Origin: Pokkaliibacter sp046614695
GTDB lineage: Bacteria > Pseudomonadota > Gammaproteobacteria > Pseudomonadales > Balneatricaceae
Direction: 5' to 3'
Assembly (NCBI RefSeq): GCF_046614695.1
Contig: NZ_JBKKHQ010000023.1
Span: forward strand, 1 to 57,956
DNA: 57,956 nt
A program made the position numbers and the translations under genes. The notes below the pieces were generated by a model. The model worked only from the letters and a program-made list of their open reading frames with translations, was not told the origin of the DNA and ran no database searches. Positions 17,207-25,441 of this stretch are shown here, in pieces; position 1 is the stretch's first letter; the number at the start of each line of letters is the position of its first letter.

Positions 17207-19435
17207 CTAGAAGGTGTCCGCAGGATCCACATCCAGTGACCAGCGAAGGCCGCCTGGTACGGGGTTTAGTTCAATCAGGGCGCAGAGCCAGTGCAGCTGA
17301 TAATGCAGCGCCTTGCGATTATCGCCGTAAAGATGCAGCAGCGCCCGGTAACGGTCATGACGCCGCTCCATACTGGCGGGCAAGGGGCCTGCCAACTGGC
17401 AGTCATTGCGCTGTTCACTCACCAGATGCTGCGTCAGGGTGTCACGAATCTCCTGCAGCCAGTTCAGTGCGACGTTGGGGCGCTGATGATCTGCTCTCAG
17501 CAAGGCCATGGGTTGCCAGGGCGGCAATCCGACATGCTCACGGCTGATAAGCTCCTGCTGGGCGAAGGCACGGTAGCCTTCATCGCAGAGGGTTTCGATA
17601 AGAGGATGATCCGCATGGGCCGTCTGCAGAATGACTTCCCCGGCTTTGTCGGCGCGACCGGCCCGGCCCGCGACCTGAACCAACAGCTGCGCCATACGCT
17701 CCATTCCACGGAAATCCGCGCTGAACAAACCCTGGTCAGCATCAATAATGGCGACGAGAGTGACGTTGGGAAAATGGTGCCCTTTGGCCAGCATCTGGGT
17801 GCCGACCAGAATGCAGGGCTCGCCTTTGTGCACAGGTTCCAGCAGGGTTTCCATCCGCGTCTTGCCACGCACAGTGTCACGGTCGATACGGATGACTGGC
17901 GTCTCAGGGAAATGCTGTTGCAGGCTGTCTTCGCCCCGTTCTGTGCCCTGACCCACGGGTTCGAGCCCCGGTTGATGGCATTCCGGACAGGTCAACGGAA
18001 TTGGCGTCATGTGATCGCAATGGTGGCAGTTCAGCGAGCGGCTACGCTTGTGCAAGGTCATGCGTGCATCGCAGAACTCGCATTCGGCCAGCCAGCCGCA
18101 GGAAGGACAGTGCAGGCTGGGAGCAAAACCGCGACGGTTAAGGAAAACCAGCACTTGCTGGCCCGCCTCCAGGTGCGCCTGCATGCGTGCCAATAAAGGC
18201 TCACTGAAACCGTCCTGTAGCGGCAGCTTGCGAATATCAAGGCGCTCAATGGTCGGGGCGATGGCGTTACCCGCGCGCTCATCCAGGCGGTGATAGCGAT
18301 AATGCTGGCGCAGGGCATTGTGCAGACTTTCCAGTGATGGCGTGGCTGAACCCAGCAATACCGGCACCTGCGCTCGCTGGGCACGCACGATCGCTAAGTC
18401 ACGGGCGTGATAACGAAAACCTTCCTGTTGCTTGAAAGAGGCATCGTGCTCTTCATCAATCACGATCAGGCCAAGGTTGGGCATCGGCGCCATCAGTGCC
18501 GAGCGTGTGCCGATCAGAATGCAGGCGCTGGCTTCACGCGCTTCCAGCCAGGCGTGCAGGCGCTCAGTGTCATTCATGCCGGAGTGCATAATGGCGACAT
18601 TGACCTGAAAACGATGGCGGAAACGGCGCAGAGTCTGCGGGGTAAGTCCGATTTCCGGCACCAGCACCAGCACCTGTTTACCCTGCCGCAGTACCTGTTC
18701 AATCAGTTGCAGATAGACTTCAGTCTTGCCGCTCCCGGTCACGCCATCCAGCAAGTGAACGTGAAAGCCATCCAGTTGCGATGCGATGGCTTCGAGCACT
18801 TGCTGCTGTGCTGTGCTGAGTGAGTGCGGCACTTCGGCGAGCAGTTTTCCCTGGTGCTTGCCTGGGCGTTGCTCACGCTCGATCTTTTCAATCAGTTCAC
18901 GTTTTTCCAGACTGCTAAGCGTCTGGGAGGAATACTCCAGTGTGCGCAGGGCTTCCTGCGTCAGGCCATTAGGCATGTGCTGCAGTTCGGCCAGCAGCTG
19001 TTGCTGGCGGATGCCTTTAAGACTGTCCGCAGGGGTTGACCTGCCTGAGGTGGTCACCCGCCAGAGCGTCTGAATGGGGAAGTGAGCTGGTTTACCCTGA
19101 CGCAAAGCGGCGGGCAGTGCATGGTGCAACACCTCTCCCAGCGGATGGCAATAATACTGGGCTGCCCAGCGCAACAAGTTCAGCATGGCTTCATCAAGCG
19201 CTGGCGTGTCATCGACCAGTTCCGTGAAAGGTCGGACTTTAGCAGGCTCAAGCAGGGTGGTGGCACGTACCTGATTAATCACTCCCAGCACACGCCGTGG
19301 GCCAAACTGTACCCAGACCCGCATGCCCGGCATAAGGCTCTGCGGATCAATGCCTTCAGGCACGCGATAGTCGAAGGCCTGAAACAGCGGTACAGGCACG
19401 ACAACTTCTACATAGCAGGGCGATGACTCGGGCAC
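17207..19435 (-). CDS. priA: Primosomal protein N' (replication restart helicase PriA)
   Basis: Superfamily 2 3'-5' DNA helicase that reloads DnaB at stalled forks, 742 aa. Walker A is GVTGSGKTEVYL, the DEAH-type box is DEEHD, and eight zinc-ligand cysteines lie in four pairs between CPSCGWLAECEFC and CHHCDH...CPECH. The N-terminal 3'-DNA-end-binding domain is intact. The start is GTG at 19435, 5 bases after GAGG. It is divergent from rpmE, as in many gammaproteobacteria. Confidence 0.97.
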   Translation of the reverse strand: MPESSPCYVEVVVPVPLFQAFDYRVPEGIDPQSLMPGMRVWVQFGPRRVLGVINQVRATTLLEPAKVRPFTELVDDTPALDEAMLNLLRWAAQYYCHPLGEVLHHALPAALRQGKPAHFPIQTLWRVTTSGRSTPADSLKGIRQQQLLAELQHMPNGLTQEALRTLEYSSQTLSSLEKRELIEKIEREQRPGKHQGKLLAEVPHSLSTAQQQVLEAIASQLDGFHVHLLDGVTGSGKTEVYLQLIEQVLRQGKQVLVLVPEIGLTPQTLRRFRHRFQVNVAIMHSGMNDTERLHAWLEAREASACILIGTRSALMAPMPNLGLIVIDEEHDASFKQQEGFRYHARDLAIVRAQRAQVPVLLGSATPSLESLHNALRQHYRYHRLDERAGNAIAPTIERLDIRKLPLQDGFSEPLLARMQAHLEAGQQVLVFLNRRGFAPSLHCPSCGWLAECEFCDARMTLHKRSRSLNCHHCDHMTPIPLTCPECHQPGLEPVGQGTERGEDSLQQHFPETPVIRIDRDTVRGKTRMETLLEPVHKGEPCILVGTQMLAKGHHFPNVTLVAIIDADQGLFSADFRGMERMAQLLVQVAGRAGRADKAGEVILQTAHADHPLIETLCDEGYRAFAQQELISREHVGLPPWQPMALLRADHQRPNVALNWLQEIRDTLTQHLVSEQRNDCQLAGPLPASMERRHDRYRALLHLYGDNRKALHYQLHWLCALIELNPVPGGLRWSLDVDPADTF

Positions 19436-19567
19436 GCAGACCTCATGATGCTGGCAGCAGAAAACTCCGGGCTAGTGTAGAGAGCAGGGCTGGCGCTGTA
19501 CATCTTTCAGCGGTGTGGATGGGCTCGGACGAAGCTCAATATCAGGTGTATAAAAAGTAAGCAGTGC

Positions 19568-19597
19568 TTGCGAAGCAGGGGTGGAGGCTGGTAGAAT
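19568..19597 (+). promoter_or_regulatory. Candidate sigma-70 promoter of rpmE
   Basis: TTGCGA at 19568-19573 and TAGAAT at 19592-19597 are separated by 18 bases and followed by a GC-rich discriminator (GCGCGCCC), as is common for growth-rate-controlled ribosomal promoters. It would start transcription near 19604. Confidence 0.6.
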
Positions 19598-19603
19598 GCG
19601 CGC

Positions 19604-19730
19604 CCTTGCCACAGATGTATGAATTTTTCAGGCATTTGAATGGCATCTTCCGCGGGCAATATTTGCCCTGACTATCTGTGCGGTGCCCGACCCCACGTGG
19701 CTTTCGGGTAGCGGCACACATAATGAGGCT
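19604..19730 (+). promoter_or_regulatory. Structured rpmE leader, probable L31 autoregulatory element
   Basis: Two hairpin units can be drawn. The first is closed by CACAGAT (19610-19616) with ATCTGTG (19674-19680), with internal TCAGG/CCTGA and GGGCAA/TTGCCC pairings. The second is closed by GTGCC (19683-19687) with GGCAC (19713-19717), with CCCGA/TCGGG alternatives and a CCACGTGG core. bL31 is known to repress its own mRNA through a 5' leader in E. coli, and a gammaproteobacterial L31 leader motif is catalogued; this leader has the right position and length. Structure was drawn by eye. Confidence 0.55.
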
Positions 19731-19736
19731 ATGGTC

Positions 19737-19952
19737 ATGAGACAGGGTATCCACCCAAAGTACAGTGAAATCAAAGTCACCTGTACCTGCGGCAACGAAT
19801 TCACTACTCGTTCCACCGTTGGTAAAGATCTGCACGTTGACGTGTGCAGCTCCTGCCATCCTTTCTACACCGGCAAGCAGAAAGTCCTGGACACTGCAGG
19901 CCGTATCGATCGCTTCAACAAGCGCTTCGGTGGTATCACTCGCAAGGCTTAA
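19737..19952 (+). CDS. rpmE: 50S ribosomal protein bL31, zinc-binding type
   Basis: Large-subunit protein L31 (71 aa) contacting the 30S head. MRQGIHPKYSEIKVTCTCGN is the family start, and four cysteines (CTC near residue 16-18 and CSSC near residue 37-40) make the zinc ribbon of the C+ form, so this is not the zinc-independent paralogue. ATGAGG lies 8 bases before the ATG at 19737; the ATG two codons upstream is too close to it. The gene is monocistronic and ends in a strong terminator. Confidence 0.97.
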   Translation: MRQGIHPKYSEIKVTCTCGNEFTTRSTVGKDLHVDVCSSCHPFYTGKQKVLDTAGRIDRFNKRFGGITRKA

Positions 19953-19974
19953 TCGCCTCTGCTGGTGGAACGAT

Positions 19975-20002
19975 AACAAAGGCGCCTTCGGGCGCCTTTG
20001 TT
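19975..20002 (+). terminator. rpmE terminator
   Basis: AACAAAGGCGCC (19975-19986), UUCG-type loop, GGCGCCTTTGTT (19991-20002): a perfect 12-bp stem ending in a T-rich tail. Confidence 0.9.
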
Positions 20003-20270
20003 GTTTCTGGAATCTGGCTTCTGACCTGCTGCTTTTCGAACCCTGTTATTGCCCATTGGTCAGCTCACTCCCCTGCGCTGCAATGCGCCCGATGGGGTGC
20101 AAATCCGCGCAACAGCGTCAAAAACGCACCTTCTCGTTTTTTTGGCACTTCTTTGGTCGTAAATGCCGGTTTCTCAGGCCTGCAGCCGTATTTTTTGCCG
20201 CTATGATACGCGCAATCGCAGCCTCTTCTGGCTGCTGGCTTTGTTATCACTGTTTGATGGAAGTAGCGCC

Positions 20271-21917
20271 ATGAGTTGGTTCAAGCACTTGCGTTTACGC
20301 TGGAAAATCACCCTGCCACTGGGCATTGTACTGCTCGCTTCACTCTCTATTGCCACGGAAAACCTGCTGGCGTATCGCGAGCTGATCAACAAGGTGGAAT
20401 CCTCCAGCCTGACCTATCAGCCCGCGGTAGCCTTGCTGTTGAATGCCGACCGGGATCTCTACCAGGCGCAGGAAGGTGAGCGCGGTGCGGTCTTCAGTCA
20501 GCCCGGTAGTGGCATCTTCGCCGAGTTTTCCCAATCCCGGCAGGAAAACGTGCAGCAGGTGCATGACCGTGTCGCCAAGTTTGCTGATCTCATGACCGGG
20601 ACGGCTTCTCTTAAGCAACCGATTGCGACCTTTGAACGGGAGTTTCTGCATTGGCAGGAGCTGAGCGACCAGGTCATGGCGCTGGCGGGGGGGAGTGATG
20701 CCGAGCGTCAGCAGGCACAGACCCTGGCATTTGGTGAGTCCAAAGCGGCCTTTGATGCCCTGCGTCAGACCCTCAGTGAGCTGAGTGATAGCGCTGAAGC
20801 GGCCTCCGTGGCGAACAGTGATACCGCACTGACAACGGCGCGCTCTGCCAATACTGTCCAGTTGATTGGCAGTCTGGTGACGATTGTGCTGCTGGTCAGT
20901 GCCATCCTGCTGCTGCCGCCTATGGTGACCCGACCCATGAGCCAGCTGCGCGCCCGTCTTGATGACATCAGTAAAGGCGAGGGCGACCTCACTGCGCGTA
21001 TTGATGTTGAAGGGAGTGATGAAGTCGCCGAGCTGGGTCACAGCTTCAACACCTTTGTCGGCAAGTTGCACCACACCATTCGTGATGTGGTGAGTCAGAC
21101 CCGGCAACTGGCGCAGGCCTCTGCGCAGCTGGAAAAAGTCGCCAGCCATTCTCAGAAAATCTCCACTGAACAAAATGCTGCCGTGGAATCCATCGTCGCG
21201 GCATCCACGGAAATGAGCGCCGTGGTCAATCATGTGGCCGAAAGCACTCAGGCCGCCGCTGCCGAAACCAGTCAGGCTGATACTCATGCAATCCATGGTC
21301 AGGATATGGTGCGCTCAACGCTGGATAGCATGCATGCGCTGCAGCGTCATGTGGACAGTGCCTCCTCGGTCATCGGCCAGTTATCTCAGGATGTGGGCGA
21401 GATTTCCTCAGTACTCGGCATCATTCAGGGGATTGCCGAACAAACCAACCTGCTGGCGCTGAATGCGGCGATTGAAGCGGCGCGAGCCGGTGAGCAGGGC
21501 CGTGGTTTTGCGGTCGTTGCTGATGAAGTCCGTTCGCTGGCAAGCCGCACTCAGCAGTCCACACAGGATATTGACCGCATGATTGAACGCCTGAAAACCG
21601 GTGCGACCAATGCGGTGAATTCCATGCAACAGGGCGCCAGTCAGGCGACGCGGACCGCCGAGCAGGCGCAGCAGACAGATGAAGTGCTGCAGGCAATTGG
21701 CGCGGCTATTCGGCATATTCGCGATATGAGCCATCAGATCTCGACCGCTTCGGAAGAGCAAAGCTCGACCACTGAAGACATCACCCGTCATATCACCCAT
21801 ATTGGTGATCTGTCGCGGGACAACGCCCAGGAAGCCCGGCAGGTCACTGAGGCCAGCGATTACCTCAACCAGCTGTCGGTATCCCTGAACCGTGTGCTGG
21901 GTCAATTCAAAGTCTGA
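20271..21917 (+). CDS. Methyl-accepting chemotaxis protein, tandem copy A
   Basis: Classical transmembrane chemoreceptor of 548 aa. TM1 at about residues 13-33, a helical periplasmic domain of roughly 170 residues (contains DRDLYQAQEGERGAVF), TM2 at about 206-228, a HAMP domain, and the cytoplasmic signalling domain with EQTNLLALNAAIEAARAGEQ near residue 389. The frame is open further upstream, but MSWFKHLRLRWKI matches exactly the start of the next gene, so ATG 20271 is chosen. No CheR pentapeptide at the C-terminus (ends QFKV). It is the upstream member of a duplicated pair. Confidence 0.95.
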   Translation: MSWFKHLRLRWKITLPLGIVLLASLSIATENLLAYRELINKVESSSLTYQPAVALLLNADRDLYQAQEGERGAVFSQPGSGIFAEFSQSRQENVQQVHDRVAKFADLMTGTASLKQPIATFEREFLHWQELSDQVMALAGGSDAERQQAQTLAFGESKAAFDALRQTLSELSDSAEAASVANSDTALTTARSANTVQLIGSLVTIVLLVSAILLLPPMVTRPMSQLRARLDDISKGEGDLTARIDVEGSDEVAELGHSFNTFVGKLHHTIRDVVSQTRQLAQASAQLEKVASHSQKISTEQNAAVESIVAASTEMSAVVNHVAESTQAAAAETSQADTHAIHGQDMVRSTLDSMHALQRHVDSASSVIGQLSQDVGEISSVLGIIQGIAEQTNLLALNAAIEAARAGEQGRGFAVVADEVRSLASRTQQSTQDIDRMIERLKTGATNAVNSMQQGASQATRTAEQAQQTDEVLQAIGAAIRHIRDMSHQISTASEEQSSTTEDITRHITHIGDLSRDNAQEARQVTEASDYLNQLSVSLNRVLGQFKV

Positions 21918-21929
21918 TCCTGCGGATTC

Positions 21930-21950
21930 ACTCCCGGCCTCGCCGGGAGT
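21930..21950 (+). terminator. Probable terminator of chemoreceptor A
   Basis: ACTCCCGGC, loop CTC, GCCGGGAGT, followed by the pyrimidine-rich TCCCTTCTTC rather than a clean T-run. The strong GC stem just after the stop suggests termination or 3'-end protection. Confidence 0.6.
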
Positions 21951-22172
21951 TCCCTTCTTCATCCTTCCTTGTCGTCAAACTGTCCGAAAGTGTCCAGAGG
22001 CGGTTTGTCTGTGTCATGAAAAATCGGATCTCTCGGTCTACTATCCAGAAACAAAGAAAAATTAATCGTTGCTAAACCCGTCTCTCGGCTCTATGAGCGT
22101 TATATGAGCGACGGGCGCAGGGGCGCCAGGCAGTAATGGTCGTCCTTTCATGACGTTTCTGGAGGTCATCTT

Positions 22173-23819
22173 ATGTCCTGGTTCAAAAACCTGAGCCTGC
22201 GCTGGAAAATTCTGCTGCCTTTGCTGCTGATCTTTATCGTCACCAGCTGGGTCAGTATTCACAATATTTTTGAGTTCCGAACCCTTAAAGAGGATGTGAC
22301 TCAGGAAGCGAATAACTTTCTGCCAGCAGTATCGCTGGTACTGAATGCCGACCGGGACTTTTACCAGGCTCTCGAAGGTGAGCGCGGTGCCGTCATGGCG
22401 GCGGGCAACAAAGAGCTGTATCAGAGCTTTGTGGAGGAGGCCCGTGAAAACGCCGATCAGGTCGAGGAGCGAGTCAGCAAAGCGAGTAAGGCGGTGCCCC
22501 GGTTGCTGACAGAGGCGAAACTAAACGCGTTCAATAAAGGCTTTGCCGAATGGCGCCAGCTGAACGAACAGGTGCTGGCGTTAGCGGAAAAAGGGGATGC
22601 TGAGTCCCTGAAGCAGGCGCAAGCCCTGAGTCTTGGAGAAGCTCGCGCCAAGTTTGATGCGGTACGTGACCAGCTTAACGAGTTTGGTGAACTGATCGAT
22701 CAAAAAGCCGCTCAGGTGGGGGCGCATGGTGTCGCGGAGTCCCAGCAAGCCATCACGGTGCAGATTATCAGCACGATAGTCACTATGGTGTTGCTGATCA
22801 TTGTGGGTCTGCTGCTACCCAGCATGGTGATGCGTCCTCTGACGCAACTGCGCCAGCGTCTGGATGATCTGGGTAAAGGTGAGGGTGATCTCACTGTGCG
22901 TCTGGATGAAACCCGTGGCGATGAGTACGGCCAGCTGGCCCACAGTTTTAACGAGTTTGTTGCCAAGCTGCATGGCACCATTGCCGATGTGGTGCAGCAA
23001 ACCCGCAGTGTCACTGATGCTGCCCGAGAGCTGGAAGAAGTCTCCGGCAAGGCGCAGCTGATTTCCGCCGAACAAAGCCGTGCGGTGGAATCCATCGTCG
23101 CCGCGGCGGATGAAATGAATTCAGTGGTGCGTCATGTGGCAGAAAGCACTCAACATGCTGCGCAGGAAACCCAGGCGGCCAACGGCCATTCTGATCATGT
23201 GCAGAAAGTGCTGGGCACAACCCTTGAGAGCATGAACAACCTGCTCAGTAATGTTGCGGGTGCCTCGCAAGTGGTGCAGAAGCTGGCAGAAGATGTGGAG
23301 CAGATTTCCTCGGTGCTGGTCATTATTCAGAGCATTGCCGAGCAGACTAACCTCCTGGCGCTGAACGCGGCCATTGAGGCGGCGCGTGCCGGTGAACAGG
23401 GCCGTGGCTTTGCCGTGGTTGCTGATGAAGTCCGCTCGCTGGCCAGTCGCACGCAGCAGTCCACTCAGGATATCAACCGTATGATCGAAGAGCTGCAAAC
23501 CGGCGTGCAAACTGTGGTGAACAGCCGTGGCCAGAGTGCCGAACAGGCCAAAGGCATGGTGTCTCAGGCCGAAGAAAGTCGCGAAGCCCTGCAGGCCATT
23601 GTCAGTGCGATTCGCCATATCCGCGATATGACCAACCAGATTTCCACTGCCTCTGAAGAGCAAAGTGCCACCACGGATCAGATCGTGGGGCATATCAATC
23701 ACATTGGTGAGCTGTCCCGCCAGAATGCGCAGGAAGCTCAGGGAGTTTCCCGCGCCAGTGAGCATCTGAATACCTTGTCCGATGATCTGAACCGGGTACT
23801 GGGCCGCTTTAAAGTCTGA
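22173..23819 (+). CDS. Methyl-accepting chemotaxis protein, tandem copy B
   Basis: Paralogue of the gene just upstream, with exactly the same length (548 aa) and collinear domains: TM1, helical periplasmic domain (DRDFYQALEGERGAVM), TM2 near residues 195-217, HAMP, and signalling tip EQTNLLALNAAIEAARAGEQ. The cytoplasmic halves are nearly the same, while the periplasmic domains diverge, which fits duplication followed by change in ligand preference. GGAGG lies 7 bases before ATG. A 255-base spacer with its own hairpin separates the copies, so they are probably transcribed separately. Confidence 0.95.
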   Translation: MSWFKNLSLRWKILLPLLLIFIVTSWVSIHNIFEFRTLKEDVTQEANNFLPAVSLVLNADRDFYQALEGERGAVMAAGNKELYQSFVEEARENADQVEERVSKASKAVPRLLTEAKLNAFNKGFAEWRQLNEQVLALAEKGDAESLKQAQALSLGEARAKFDAVRDQLNEFGELIDQKAAQVGAHGVAESQQAITVQIISTIVTMVLLIIVGLLLPSMVMRPLTQLRQRLDDLGKGEGDLTVRLDETRGDEYGQLAHSFNEFVAKLHGTIADVVQQTRSVTDAARELEEVSGKAQLISAEQSRAVESIVAAADEMNSVVRHVAESTQHAAQETQAANGHSDHVQKVLGTTLESMNNLLSNVAGASQVVQKLAEDVEQISSVLVIIQSIAEQTNLLALNAAIEAARAGEQGRGFAVVADEVRSLASRTQQSTQDINRMIEELQTGVQTVVNSRGQSAEQAKGMVSQAEESREALQAIVSAIRHIRDMTNQISTASEEQSATTDQIVGHINHIGELSRQNAQEAQGVSRASEHLNTLSDDLNRVLGRFKV

Positions 23820-23852
23820 TAGTCGCGCAGGATAGCCTGCAGCTGTTCTTGC

Positions 23853-23886
23853 AAAGCCCTGCGAATCCTCGCGGGGCTTTTTGTTT
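23853..23886 (+). terminator. Terminator of chemoreceptor B
   Basis: AAAGCCCTGCGA, loop ATCC, TCGCGGGGCTTT (12-bp stem with one T.G pair), followed by TTGTTTT. Confidence 0.88.
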
Positions 23887-23986
23887 TAAGGCCCCGTCAT
23901 TACTGGCTTAGCAGTAATGTTGCAAGCTCGTAATATTCTACTAACCTTTTGTAGGGTTATATAACTCGTCTATTTCCAACCACTTA

Positions 23987-24062
23987 TATAATTTTTACTA
24001 ACGCTCTGGCGTTTAGACGATTGAGAGCGCTTCCTCAGAGAAGATTATCCCGACAAAAATAA
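23987..24062 (+). promoter_or_regulatory. Control region of the sugar ABC operon: -10, LacI-type operator, AAnAAnAA motif
   Basis: A consensus -10 TATAAT lies at 23987-23992 with no good -35. About 30 bases downstream, TGAGAGCGCTTCCT (24022-24035) is an imperfect palindrome matching the LacI-family/cre-like consensus TGWAARCGYTWWCW at 12 of 14 positions. AAAAATAA (24055-24062), just before the ribosome binding site, fits the AAnAAnAA CA-motif through which Hfq/Crc represses translation in pseudomonads. A related perfect palindrome precedes the fructokinase gene. Confidence 0.55.
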
Positions 24063-24077
24063 TACAGGGGTCACAAT

Positions 24078-25346
24078 ATGATTCGTTTGAAGCCACTCAT
24101 GCTGGCAGCCGCCGTAGGTCTGTCTGCATTCTCCGCTGCTGCATCTTCCTATGCTGCTGGTCAGGTTGAAGTCCTGCACTGGTGGACCTCTGGTGGTGAG
24201 GCAAAATCAGTCGCTGAGCTGAAAAAGCTGCTGGAGAAAGAAGGCTATACCTGGAAAGATTTCGCGGTCGCTGGTGGCGGCGGTGACAGTGCCATGACGG
24301 TACTGAAATCCCGCGCGGTTTCCGGCAACCCTCCTACTGCTGCACAGATCAAAGGCCCTGAAATTCAGGAGTGGGCGGAGCTTGGCTTCCTGACCAACCT
24401 TGATGATGTCGCAGACAAGAACAACTGGGACAAACTTCTGCCCAAAGTCGTCGCCGATGGCATGAAATACGAAGGCCATTATGTCGCCGTGCCTGTTAAC
24501 GTTCACCGCGTTAACTGGATGTGGGGTAACCCTGAAGTCATGAAAAAAGCCGGTGTGGAAACCATGCCCACTAACTGGGATGAGTTCTTTGCTGATGCTG
24601 ACAAGATCAAGGCGGCAGGCTTTATCCCACTGGCCCACGGTGGTCAGGACTGGCAGGACGCAACCACTTTCGAAGCGGTAGCGCTGTCAGTCGGTGGTCC
24701 CGAGTTTTTCCGCAAAGCCTTCGTCGATCTGGATGATGATGCTCTGGGCGGCGAAACCATGGTCAAGACCCTGAAAACCTTCAAGCGTCTGCGTGACTAC
24801 ATTGATCCTGATGCTGCTGGCCGTGACTGGAACCTGGCAACCGCCATGGTTATCAATGGCAAAGCTGCTTTCCAGATCATGGGTGACTGGGCCAAAGGTG
24901 AGTTCCTGAATGCCGGTAAAGTGGCAGGCAAGGACTTCCTCTGCGCTGCCGTGCCAGGTACTGCCAACGCTTACACCTACAACATCGACTCCTTCGCCAT
25001 GTTCAAAGTGAAGAACAAGGATGACAAGGCTGCTCAGGATGCGCTGGCGCGTATCATCATGGAGCCTACCTTCCAGAAAGTCTTCAACCTGAACAAAGGC
25101 TCCATCCCTGTTCGTCCTGATATCGACATGGCTGACTTCGATGCCTGTGCGCACAAGTCCATGGAAGATTTCCAGGCCGATGCCAAAGCCGGCACGTTGC
25201 TGCCTTCTATGGCTCACGGTATGGCAGCCAGTTCCTATGTCAAAGGTGCGATCTACGACGTAGTAACCAACTTCTTTAACGATGCTGACATGACTGCGGA
25301 AGAAGCAGCAGAGCGTCTGGTTAAAGCGGTTGATGCGGCAGGCTAA
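24078..25346 (+). CDS. Sugar ABC transporter substrate-binding protein (GtsA-like)
   Basis: Periplasmic binding protein of the family-1 sugar importers, 422 aa, resembling glucose/mannose-binding GtsA of Pseudomonas. An N-terminal signal peptide (hydrophobic residues about 8-24, cleavage near residue 26) precedes QVEVLHWWTSGGEAKSVAELKK, typical of glucose-type receptors. Trp-rich ligand-site segments (HRVNWMWGN, PTNWDEFF) and QIMGDWAKGEF are present. It is first in the operon and separated from the permease by two strong stem-loops, the usual arrangement for a binding protein made in excess. Hexose specificity is inferred from similarity. Confidence 0.92.
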   Translation: MIRLKPLMLAAAVGLSAFSAAASSYAAGQVEVLHWWTSGGEAKSVAELKKLLEKEGYTWKDFAVAGGGGDSAMTVLKSRAVSGNPPTAAQIKGPEIQEWAELGFLTNLDDVADKNNWDKLLPKVVADGMKYEGHYVAVPVNVHRVNWMWGNPEVMKKAGVETMPTNWDEFFADADKIKAAGFIPLAHGGQDWQDATTFEAVALSVGGPEFFRKAFVDLDDDALGGETMVKTLKTFKRLRDYIDPDAAGRDWNLATAMVINGKAAFQIMGDWAKGEFLNAGKVAGKDFLCAAVPGTANAYTYNIDSFAMFKVKNKDDKAAQDALARIIMEPTFQKVFNLNKGSIPVRPDIDMADFDACAHKSMEDFQADAKAGTLLPSMAHGMAASSYVKGAIYDVVTNFFNDADMTAEEAAERLVKAVDAAG

Positions 25347-25357
25347 TGCTGAACGCT

Positions 25358-25420
25358 GAGTGACGGTAAGGCCGTCACTCTCGTCAGATTGTCTCCACCG
25401 GACCCGGTTCCGGGTCCGGT
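25358..25420 (+). other. Two tandem stem-loops between binding-protein and permease genes
   Basis: First: GAGTGACGG (25358-25366) with CCGTCACTC (25372-25380). Second: an almost unbroken 24-base palindrome at 25397-25420, ACCGGACCCGG with CCGGGTCCGGT and a 2-base spacer. Neither has a T-run. They probably stabilise the upstream mRNA 3' end or partly terminate, lowering permease output relative to the binding protein. Confidence 0.8.
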
Positions 25421-25441
25421 TCTGATGTAAAAGGTGACCCC

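Noticed and set aside
19683..19736. Longer N-terminus for L31 starting at 19683
   Set aside because: The extension falls inside the structured leader, lacks a ribosome binding site, and the family N-terminus begins at the ATG preceded by ATGAGG.
20178..20204. Sigma-28 (flagellar) promoter upstream of chemoreceptor A (GCCGCTAT)
   Set aside because: The -10-like octamer is partly right, but the position 11 bases upstream lacks anything like TAAAGTTT. The other receptor genes also lack the element.
23925..23960. HexR-type operator (CGTAATATTCTAC) upstream of the sugar importer
   Set aside because: Half-sites are incomplete and the spacing is one base short of the TGTARTWWWATTACA consensus.
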